Below, piece by piece: positions 15,001 through 27,000 of a DNA stretch of 64,000 nucleotides. Below the pieces are notes generated by a model, which was not told the DNA's origin, did no database searches, and saw nothing but the letters and a program-made list of their open reading frames with translations. A program made the position numbers and the translations under genes. Source of the stretch: Branchiostoma floridae (lineage: Eukaryota > Chordata > Leptocardii > Amphioxiformes > Branchiostomatidae). Each line of letters begins with the position of its first letter. The stretch's first letter is position 1. The stretch lies in contig NW_023365765.1 of NCBI RefSeq assembly GCF_000003815.2, forward strand, positions 87,631-151,630, in the 5' to 3' direction.

Positions 15001-18000
15001 TAGCCATGGTAAGAAGATGACCAGGACGATTCCACCGGAAACAAAAAAGGTAATTATAAAATATAATCCACATACGGTTCCCTGGCAGCAGAAGTGAGTC
15101 TCCGGGTTGTAGGGCGTGTTGTCCGGCCCGCAGCAGTGCCACTCCGGGTCCGAGGCAGGGCGGATAAACGCCTTCTGTCCGCACGTCTGACACGTGTGGT
15201 AGTCATTGCCACCTTCATGCAACTAGACAAAAATCATCATCACTTAGAAATGCTGAAAATTACTAAATCGTACGACGTCTTTCATTGCCAAATGCCCTCG
15301 ACAAAGGTAAAACCGCGTTAATCCATATCTCGACTCATTATTTACATTATAGTTAGAGGTTCACAAAGTCGAAACCGATAGGCCTCTAATAATCGGCAAA
15401 TATCTCAGCAGTTTTTCGGTTGACTTGACGTGATATTTTAACGGTCTCAACTGTCTTCAGATGACCCGTCGATATTCTCAATGATATTTCAATGGTCTGA
15501 CTCTCAATGACCAATGGTTCTTCGTTGCCCAGTGGACGCCCAATAGTTTTGAGGAAATAGGAAACAATGCATGTAACACTCAATGGGACACAATAAATTC
15601 AACGCACAACGCCCCTATAAACAAGACCGTGACGGGGGTCGCCACCAGCAACCTTACCTCCCCCGCACAGCAGGTGTGAGTTTCCGGGTTGTAGGCGTCC
15701 AGTCCGCAGCAGTAGTAAGAAGGCTCACTGATCCTCCTGCTGTACGTCTTACTGATGCACCTCTGGCACACAAACTCGTTCTCCGGTCCGTCCTTTAGCT
15801 CGTCGAAGCAGCAGTGCTGCAGGCCCGGGTTGTACGGTAACTTGTTGGAGCCGCAGCACTGGCAGTAACGAACGTTTAATGAAACGTTATCTACAGGTTC
15901 GTGGACGGGAGCTAATTGCAAGTATGTACATATGGGAATCATACATATGATAGTGACAGAGCAAGCATACATGTAACAAGAATATTGATTGGCAGAAATG
16001 GACTAATTCAAATACAATGTACTAATATTTGCTATATCTAGACAAGTTGAATTTTTGCTTCTTTTTTTTAGAGCGGACAAAGACGGGAAAAGCCCAAATT
16101 TTTCAACAATTTCTGGGTTCTTTCGTCGCGGTTGAATAAGGTTCTTAGGTCCTTCCGGTGTGACTGTTTGAAAACCTACAGTCCTTTGGCCGCACATGGG
16201 GCGATTGCCGTCGTTTTGAGGTAACCTGAGTTAGCGCCGAATGGCAGCCACTCTAGACCCTTGCGACAGTCGTATTGAGGTCACCTGAATTAACACCGAT
16301 GTAGTTCAGCCTAATGTAAGCTTCTGACAATTTAGGCCCTGGCTGCGAAGAGAGAGTAGTCGGCCCACCCAATAAAATGAACAATAAAAAAAAATGGACA
16401 CCTTGTAGTGCGGCTCGCTGCGCTGCCTGCTGAAGGCCGCGGTACCGCAGCGGTTACAGATGTAGTCCCGCTGCGGGCCCGGCTTGACCCTGTCGAACCC
16501 CTCGCAGCAGTGGTGCGTGGTCGGGTCGTACGGGATCTCCGCCCGGGCACCGCAGCACCGGAACGCCGGGGCCGTGCGAGGCTTACTGAAAACGGTCTCT
16601 CCACACCTGATAATAACGATAAACAAATATCAGAAACGGAGCTTAAGTTGCAGAACCCCTACCCTGGGGGCCAGCCGGGATCGGGCAGCTAGGACAGTTT
16701 ATTCGGTGGCCCAAGACAGTAAGGCCCGCCGATCTCCTATTAGCGCTCCGGGGAGTTTGAACCAGAGGAGGTCCACCTGCAGTCCTTCGGGCTTAAACTC
16801 CCCGTAGTGCTAATGTGAGATCGGCGGGCTGACTGCCTTGCGTCCCCGAACAAAACTCGCTAGCTACCCGATCCTGTCTGGTACCCAGGGTACAGAACCC
16901 CTCGCAGCAGTGGTGCGTGGTCGGGTCGTACGGGATCTCCGCCCGGGCACCGCAGCACCGGAACGCCGGGGCCGTGCGTGGCTTACTGAAAACGGTCTCT
17001 CCGCACCTGATGATAATGATAAACAAGTATCAGAAACGGAGACTCCGCTGAGCTTAAAAGGTTCTAAAATGTAACCATTTCGAGGATGAGCATGTCTTGT
17101 GTTATGTCGTTGTAGATGCCATTTTTGTTTGTTTAGACCATATTTCTATGCTTGTGAAGGTACACGACCAACGAATTTTCAACAATGCTAGGAGATGGAG
17201 GTGATCGCTAAATTAAAGTATGTAGGAGGGAAGCACTTGACAGATTTCCATAGTTTTTAATACCAAGGAAAGATGTCTAATAGTGACCTACCGATGGCAC
17301 TCGTAGTTGGCCTGCACGCCTTCATACACCTCGTTGTAGCAGCAGTGGTGCGTCTGCCCGTTATACGGCACGTTCTCCTCCCCACAGCACAGCCATTCGG
17401 ACGATTCCGTCGCTGGGAACGAGACCACGTTCATCCCGCACCGGATACACCTGGTACTGGCTTCCGGTCCGTTCAACAGCTAAAGGAGAAATCGTACGTT
17501 GAGGATCACCTGTTTCGCAGTTTCTGATAATCCCATTCCTAGTAGTTTGATATATAAAGGACAAAACTTCATCAACCAACTTCGTCGCAATCAAGTATTA
17601 CTAGCTGGCGAGGTCAAGTTCTAGTGAATAGTGCTGATGCACTATATACTGTTCAGTACTCTGAAGGAAAGACAAAGATGTAACGGACAAAGATCCATCA
17701 GAACGAATAAAAAGACAAATGACAGTAGGTAACATACTCCGTGACGTATTCATGGTTTCCGCCGCATCAGTTGTAACGATATAATATATATTATGCCGAT
17801 GATATGGACAGTCCCAGACGGACAAATAACGAAAATAACGAAAGAAGAAAAAGGAATCGAAGTCCTAATATTACTGATAGCATTCCAGGACAAATTATAC
17901 ACCAAGGCGTAAAAAGAATAGACGTGGGTATTGTTTGTGTATATATTTACGTAAACATTTATATTTTTCGTTAACTTTCCCAAAAAAAGTCCGACCTGGC

Positions 18001-21000
18001 CTCGGGACCCAGCCGGGTTTGCAAATGTGACGTTAGACACTTACGATCCCCGTACTTACTGTATGTATGAAACTGGCGTGTTACATCTAAAGGCGGTTTA
18101 CCGGTTTTGCGAAACAAACAAACAAACAATCAAACATGTACCTTGTGGAAGCAGCAGATGTTTGTCTCCGGGTCGTACGGGATGTCGTTGTTGTCCCCGC
18201 AGCACCTGAACGACGTCTTGGCGTCCAGCGGCATGACGAAGGTGGTCTGTCCGCAAGCCTTGCACACGTGCCTGTCCGCCGCGCCCTCGTAGATGCCGTC
18301 CGGACAGCAGGTGTGCGTCAGGGGATCGTACACTATCCACCCCTCTCTGGTGATGCACAGGGCCGGGTCTATTGATGACACTTCGTATTCTGGCGCTAGG
18401 AGGAGGCATGGAAGACATTAAAGTAAAAAGAAATTGCTGCGAAGAAGATGAGATCTGTGTAGCAACCTATCTCTCGTAACTTAAGCCGTCCATACACGTA
18501 CACTATGCACCCCTATCTGGCCGGGTCTATTGATGACACTTCGTATTCTGGCGCTAGGTGGAGACATGAAGGTAAAAAAATTGAGACGACCTCAGCAGAT
18601 GCAGCTTTGTTGCATGCAAGGGGTATTTGGAGTATCCGTCTCTTAGTCCAAGGAGGACTTCCGACCAAGGATACAAGGGGTTCCTCCTCCCGCCTTTGAC
18701 TCGTGTAATGCGGGTGCGTAATGTCCGAACATGCTCCTATGGCATGCCACTGCCACAATATGTACATTTAGTCCCTGATAACGTCCCTGTTATTGCTAAG
18801 CTATAGAGCTCCCTCACACATTGCCAGCCACTCAGCTTCAAGCCCCCACACAAACCGCACCAACATGCAACAGCACACATCATGAGTTTATTCAATATTC
18901 CCAGCTATACACAGATGTCTCCCTGATGTATATGTGTGATCACAACTGTGACAAACTTCCTCGTGTAAGTCGGACACCTTTAGACTTACAAGCACCCTAC
19001 TGTCATAGATGGTTAGAAAGACGTGCCAAAAACACCAGCAAGGCTGATGAATATGCTGCGATGTCCACATAAGTGAAGGAAGTCCTCATTAAATTCTGTA
19101 GATTTTCCATTACAACAGGTGGTTCTTTTACACTTGTCAAGGACCCTGACGGCCTCAGACGAACTACAACTTGTAGAAGTAGCCTCCAAAGGCTGAAAAT
19201 CTACTTGATCAGGAAAAACGATCTTTCCCTGGACTGAAGCCATCATCTTTTCCTAATGTGTAAGTGGTAGCGTTGAGATGTTGAGATAATTAGACGTACC
19301 GCTCTAGTGATTAATAAGTGAGGAAATTCCGTTGGTCATTGAACACTCTACTGTGAGAACACATGCTCCTAGTGTCGTTTATGTGAAGTTTATCCAATTC
19401 AAACCCACGTTTGTCAGTCGACGTTATAAAGCTCTCCTTGTTTTCCCGTCCATTTTTTGGCTCTGAACCCTTTCCGGGTGCCAGCTCAGAGTGAGACCTG
19501 AATAAGACCTTACCCAAAGCCTTCTTGTGTGCAGTAATCAAGTTACATTCATCTTAACCTGATCAGACCACCTGCATCGATGGTTTAACTTCCACGTCCT
19601 GAAGTTTCAGACGAAGTCTTCCCAAGGCGCGCGTGAGGGATCAACTTGAGCAAATCACTTTACACCACAGTGACATGTCGCGCAATACAATGCTGAGACA
19701 CGGGTATTTCAATCGTTGAATACAATTCAGCTAATTGTGCTGCAAGCTGATCTACAAATGTTATCATATGGACGTCATGGATATAGACAAATGATTCACT
19801 GTGATCGACCGATAACACAATGATAGGGACTAATTAGACTCTCAGGAAACCCAACTCCGATTGCCTTATCACAAACCCACGGGGCTTTAAATTCTAGTGA
19901 TAGTCTTGGCCGTGACATAGCGAAGGGGGATACAACAGCAAACTGGGCACACTGATCGCGCGCCAAATCTGTGGTATTTAGCACCTGGCGCAGCTCGTCC
20001 TATAGCTAGTGCCTGAATACGCAATATACATGTATCAAATAAATTTAAAATGGCAAACGGTTAAAAGTGGATGCCCTGAAGTACAGAGGACTTGGCTTTT
20101 CAATAAGGCTTTACGTCCACTTGACAAACACCATTGGATGAGTGACGAAGGTCTGTGAGATACTTCAGAGACCATTAGAAGATAATAAGATATCTATGAA
20201 AGACCCCGAAGAACATTTAACGTTAACTGAAGACTAGTGAGAGATCTATCAGCGTTAGTGAACTCAGTCAAGCGAGCGGTCGGTTGAGTTGGGGGCGTTC
20301 AGTCCTAAAGTAGACGTCTGAAACCCTTGACGCATTATAATGAAAACACCATGTGATGCGTGCAAGTATATCTAAGAATACAACAAAACACACAAAGCGT
20401 AATTAACAACATTCGATTGTACATCAATTAAGGTTAGACATCCAGGTGATAAGATACGCCACTGACGAAAGACACCGGATGGCTGTCCGTTTCCAAAACC
20501 ATATCCAGTTGCTTTTTGGCGTAACATTCGATTATCATTAATGACATTCGTTCGAGGTCAAGTGTAAAATGTATGGAACCACAAAAAGACAGCGAGCCTT
20601 TCCCGGTCAGTGACCTACTAACCGAATAGACACTTAGGTAGGCGGGCAGAAAATGGATAAAGACATGAGACATCCCAGGAGGCTTGGAACGGTAACCAGC
20701 ACAGACGGCAGGAAATGCCAAACCTTTCAGGACGACTTTAACAGTTCCTCTAGATATAACCTTACTTTTACCAGATGGCACTCTGAGAGATGCTATCGCG
20801 GACTCCAGGCAGAATAGTGTGAAATCTACTTAAGACTAAGGGATATCCTGATAAAACAAAGAAATATATCTATAATATCAAACAGTGGCACTGTTCCTGG
20901 GGTTGTAGATTCACACCATTTATAGCAGTATAAGTCCATGATAATGATCAGACGTGCTGCCATAGATTGGGCAGACGTTCCCTTGGGTATGGCATTGAAC

Positions 21001-24000
21001 ATTGGCATTTCTGGTTTAGAGGATTAAGACCCAACATGCCACTCTGACGATAGTCACGTTTAAGGGAATTGGGCACACTTTCTCATTAGGTTGGACAGGT
21101 ATTTCCGTAGAGTATCAATGAGGCAATGTTTATAGGTGATGTAACTTTGCAGACGTTTCATTGGGTCTGCTTTAAGTGTCCGTGGCATGACGTAAATGTT
21201 TACAGCGAATTCGAAGACATTGACTATGTAAGTACTTTTCTGGCTATTGACGTACGACGTACTACCGATTACGTGACGCGGTGTAAACTGTGAAACTACA
21301 AATTAAGATAAAACAGCTGCTCTGTTTGGCTGAGGGTTGTTCAAACTGGTCTGCTGAAACAGCCTTCTGTATTAAAGCTCCTGTATTATCGACAATGTCT
21401 AATTAGTTCACAGATCCTTTGGGCTGATATAAATTTGTCAGATAGACGCCTTAAGTGTCCGTGTCCGCATAAACATTGCTACTTTTGAGCGTTGGTCAGA
21501 CTTCCCCTTGTGTTCGTCAGGGATTTCCGCAGAGTATCGGATGTTAACGAACCGTTACTGATTAACCAAGTAGAACAAAGACCAGCAGGAGCCTGGCTAA
21601 TGTACCGATTAAGATTTAATAGGTCATGGTCTGGGAGCAGACAACACAAACTCGGCAGGCGTCACAACACTTTCGGACCTTGAACTTCTTGTTACAGAAA
21701 GTTTACATCGTTATAGTACATTTTTAGTATATGAGCATATATAAAGGAGGTCAAACGTAACGTGCGTGTGATCCAGCTCTGTAAAGTGTAAGCCTGGTGA
21801 TGTTGTTGATGATATACCTTAGCAATGATACCAGATCCATGTTCTCTGCTTGCCTGATATTTATCACATCAAAGATACTGTTACAATGAAAGGAAACCAA
21901 CTTCCAATAGGCTAAACCCGGCTTTCAAAGCAAACTATAGACCGTATTGCGTTTCCATTATATCTGTCGACCGTCTCCCGAGACGAAAAGAGCCGAAGGA
22001 TATATCTAAATTTATTCATATTTCTATGTGCACCGTGCTTAACAAGACACACCAGATGCTTCTAACTTCTAAGCGTACAATTTCGGCCTTAATTCATGTT
22101 AAAGATTTGACTAATGGCCACTACCACGCCGCTCAACCAGACTAAAGTGCCGTTTATTTACACGGCCGCTAGAGACCTGCTGCTCATCGGAGTCATGTGC
22201 GGAGTTCAGCGGAAAACGCGGTCATCTGGCTTACATAAACGGGCAAACCTGGTCTTAATTCTGAACTCGGAGAGACCACTAAACGGACGAGCGCACAGGC
22301 GGAATGCTACGGGAGTGAATCAACTTCGTCTGTTTTGACATTAGAGAAGAGTCAATTTGCTTCACTCTAGTAGCTTCTTAGAAGAGGCAGGCGAGCATTG
22401 CCAACGGTGTCATCTACGAGGGTCATCTCAACAAAAACAGGACTGTTTGTTACATCAAAGGACTAGAAGTCGTCAGTCGTTCCGGAATCACGTACTCTCG
22501 ATGAAGAACATGTTTCGCATCACATACGAGTTACGAGTGTCTGGTCTCTGACGTGTTCACGCCCTATAGGACCCTATAGTACACATAGGGGGCACATATC
22601 AAGCTGGGAATCACAACGCGATGCTAGAAGGTGATCTGATAGAGAGAGCTTGGCTATAAATCTTATTGAGTTTGAGCGATTCAAGAACACGAACTGCCGT
22701 TACGTGTTCAGGAATGAGTGGCCATCTGGAGAAACGATTCTAGAGGTTATAAGTAACCAAGTTCAACGTAGGATGAAGTTCAAGTTAGAATGTGTAAGAT
22801 GATACTGCGTCATGGCTGAACAGGTGCACGTGGTTCAAGTAAAACATTTAGAAACAAGGTCCTCGCCAAGACCACATTGTTTATATATATTAAGTACTTT
22901 ACGATCCTTGATATATGCTGCGGAACATCTTGAAGCTACAATTACACCAAACCAAAGTTTCCCGTACTAACTACAGACTCAAAACACGATTCAAGAACAC
23001 GAACTGCAGTTTAAGTAAAGAATGGCCATCTGGAGAAATGATTATCCAGGCTCTACGTTTCTAATAACAAGAAGAAGTTCAAGTTAGGATGAAATGTGTA
23101 AGATGATACTGCGTCATTGCTGAACCAGTGCACGTGGTTCAAGTAAAACATTTAGAAACAAGGTCCTCGCCAAGACCACATTGTTTATAAGTACTTTTAC
23201 GATCCATGATATATACTGCGGAACATCTTGAAGTTACAATCACTCTAAACCACTGCTTCCCGTACTAAATACAGACTCAAAACACGATTCAAGAACACGA
23301 ACTGCAGTTTAAGTAAAGAATGGCCATCTGGAGAAATGATTATCCAGGTTCTAAGTGTCTAAGAAGAACAACAAGTTCAAGTTAAGATGAAATGTATATG
23401 GTGATACTGCATCATAGCACGTGGTTCTAGTAAAACATTTAAAAACAAGGTCCTTGCTAAGACCACCTTGTTTATCTTTAGTACTTTTACGATCCTTGAT
23501 ATATGCTGCAGAACATCTTGAATCTACAATTACTCCAAACCAAAGTTTCCCGTACTAAATACAGACTGCCCCATCACACGACCCGTTGAGCTACGTTAGG
23601 TTTATTGATAGAGGTGTACACCGTTTGGTGACCCGTATATGTTTATAGTTGTACCGGGATATAGGTCATTGGCAGAGACGAAAATCTCGTCATTTTTGCT
23701 GACTGGTATGTTTATATGTTTACCAAAAAAAGGTTGATGATGTTCAGTCAAATGAAAGTGGCGACGAGGTTAATGACAAAATAATTACGTTAACTGTAAC
23801 ATAAACCAACTACTGCACTGGCCTTTCAAAGCCAAAGCACCACAAATACGTTTTTCCCATAACCCAGAATGACTTCTTGGAGTACCACTAATCTCATCTC
23901 ACTAAGCACATTGGACTCCTCGAGTTTTGGACGATCAAGTGATGTATGTTTGAAGAGGACATACCATCGAATGCTATCATAGTTATTTTTGTTCTACCAT

Positions 24001-27000
24001 GTTTATTAGTTCTCTGGGTGGTTCCTGAATCACTTTGATCCGCCTGTGGCTTCGAATCGTCCCGGGACATCCCTCTAAATGTTGTTTCTTGTTCTTCCTA
24101 TACACTTAAATCCGGATAAATATACACAGCTAACATGACATGTCGCCGCTGTAGCTAAACAATCAGAGAACATTTACATGACGTTTGCCAGACCAGACTG
24201 CCAAAAGAACATGCCCTGTATGTGTGCCTATTCCAGATGGTGACGCTGATGTGTTTTGCAAAGTTTGCCATGTAGGTGGCAAGGACAGAATGAGATGGTC
24301 CTGCCCTATGGTTAAGGATGTTGACTAAGAATCGAAAGGATGTGGGGTCCATTCAACATCGGGCCCCTTCGGAAAGGTACTTTACACCTATTTCCTCAGT
24401 GTATCAAGGTTAAAATGACTATGTGGCTTCGGTTAGCGACTTTCCTTCGGGAGGGACGTGATAGGTTGAAAATGTTTCGAATTTCCTTTCATCAGCAAGG
24501 CATCCAGCCTAATTCGGTTGTAAATCTGGTCAAGTTTCCAACGTGTTCATACCCCTGTAAAAGCAGAACGAAACGCAACACAGTAACAAGACTAGATTCA
24601 TAACGTTATCCACTAGCCTGGTATCCAAACCTCAGGTAGACTTATACAGATTTCGTGAACCCATATTTCCGAGTAGGACAGAAGCTATATAGTATGTTTA
24701 GAGATCTTAAGACTTTCCACATCTTTCAACTCTCCGGATTCCCCCAGGGGTCTTTCATTAGCCCTGCTTCAATGTGCCCAACCTGATAAACGTCTGGGTT
24801 ATTAGGCGTAGTTATGTAGAAAGAACCATCGTAAGCATCCTTTTAACACCTAGCACGAGTATCTACAGCTTTGGTATGAAAATAGCCATCTATCTCAGAT
24901 ACTGGAGCTGATTGACAATAAACATGTTAATCCCTGAAAACAAACACTACACATGATAACAAATACTGAGATAGCGGGGTGCCAGAATGATTGACTGTAA
25001 CCTGCATCCCTTGTCACCTTCCTTTCCCATGGAAGACAGCGATTTATGTCTACGTTATGACTTATGTGTATAATATGGTCTTTAAAACCTGACACAGTTT
25101 AAACGCGTCTTTCTATGCTTAGCCAAGTTGAGCAAAAATGTACAGTAAATTCTTCCTTGTTTTATTTGTTTGTCTGTTTGACAAGTTGCTTATTCATGAC
25201 AAGCTCAAATCCTCCCTTTCTTCCTTTGTAACTAGGTATGCACTAGCCAGGAAAAAGGAATACATTTGTGCTATAGGCAGCAATGATTAACTTTAAGTTG
25301 AAGAATCTCATCGCAACCCATCGCTTCCTAAGATATTCGCTGCATACACAAACATCCACAAAACAAACAAGACTGAAATTCACAGAAAATTAACATCCGC
25401 TATACACCTACCCACCACATAAACCACAGCAAGTCCAGGTGCAAAGATATAACACAAAAATGTCACTGCAGTACCAAGGTCAACCAACAGGTGGCACGAA
25501 ATCAACCTGCACCATCACCACCCTACCCACCCACCGAAAACCATTGCAAACCTTTCAACGGTTCTTGAGATATTCCCCACATAAGTTCCAGACTGAAAAC
25601 AATATAGCAACAATACCTCCATTTTCATGGAGGTAAAAAAAATCTAGCATGTAAAAAAATATGTCATGTATGTGCTACAGGTAGAGGCCAAGGGGGACCT
25701 AACTTTTACCAGAAGAGAGAGACTGCACACGCTCATTAGTCGTTCCAGTAGCTGAACTCCGTCCCCTCGAGCCAGACCCTGGCTGTAATGGGCTCATTAA
25801 GACTTGAAGCTCACCCACGAACCCTTTAATTGGCTGAAATCTAAGACATTTCATACAGACGCCGTTTGGAGTACATTTCACTCCAGTCATACCTCAATAA
25901 TGTAGCTTCAGGTACATTGCTATTTTTTTTACAGAGAACATTCCCGATAACTACCCTGTGTGTCATCATATTACGTTTGTCGTGGTTCCCATGTTCCCCA
26001 GAAATTGTTTAAGGGGCCAAATATAAAACTCTCGGTATTGTAAATTCAATTAAATAAAACGGATGGCCCTGGAGTTCAGACTGCCAGAAACAGTATAGCA
26101 AAACAACTATTCAAAATCCTATGCACACGCATGATATCAATGACAAATGTACCTCAAACTTCGCCAATCTTGTTAAGTGGAGTACCATGTTGTATACGTT
26201 CATGACGTGTACAGTACTACAACATTTGACATTAAAGAGCCCAACAACACGTGGGTAATTGTGACCTACAGTTGAGAACCTTGGCAATCTCAGTATCGTG
26301 TTCTGTCAGTGTTTGACGTGTCAGATCAACTGTACTGCAACATTTGACATTACCGAGTCGGTCCATGTGTTGTTGGGTCGAACATCAGAGACGGAAACTC
26401 CGAGTCTGCGATGTTTTGCTCTTCCTTCTGCTCACACATAATAAAAACCAGACTGGGCAACTTTCAACCCCACTTAGGGGCATGTCGGAATGCATTCTTC
26501 AATGTCTTAATGGATAGAAGTGGTAAATATTGTATGTCTAGGCAGTGGAAGAAGAAGAAACAAATTGTAGAACCCACAAGATATTTAAAAAAAAAAACAG
26601 TGCTTTTTGTCTTCCTATTCTTCCAAAAGAAATCAATGAGAAAAAGAAGGAACACCAGCTATTAGATTTGGTGACCTTTTAAAAGCCTTCTCTGACAGGT
26701 GTACCTTCTTATATAACTGCATAAATGATTGGCCTCTTCTTGGTTCCTGTCCTCAAAGTCGTAGATTGATTGGTACGATATGCGCACACAAACAGCAGAA
26801 TTAAGATCAAAAGCGTTCTGACTGTACTTCTGTAGCGCAGTTCAACTTGCCGCATTGACTAACTTAAAGCAGCTTTCACCTCAATACATTAGTTGACTGG
26901 TATACGCAGAAACAGAAACTACTCCACACGGCAGTAAGTTTGGTCTGGTGGCCTTAAATAAGACCCGGTGACATGTGGACCTGATGTTCTTTATTCCGGC

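Noticed and set aside
16332-16692. Three additional frames (90-107 codons) over galaxin exon 5
   Set aside because: Shadow frames of a GC-rich exon. Only the frame with the CCG/CC repeat pattern joins its neighbours in phase.
19013-19246. 77-codon minus frame starting MMASVQGK
   Set aside because: Plausible composition, but no good donor, no neighbouring exon in phase and no domain.
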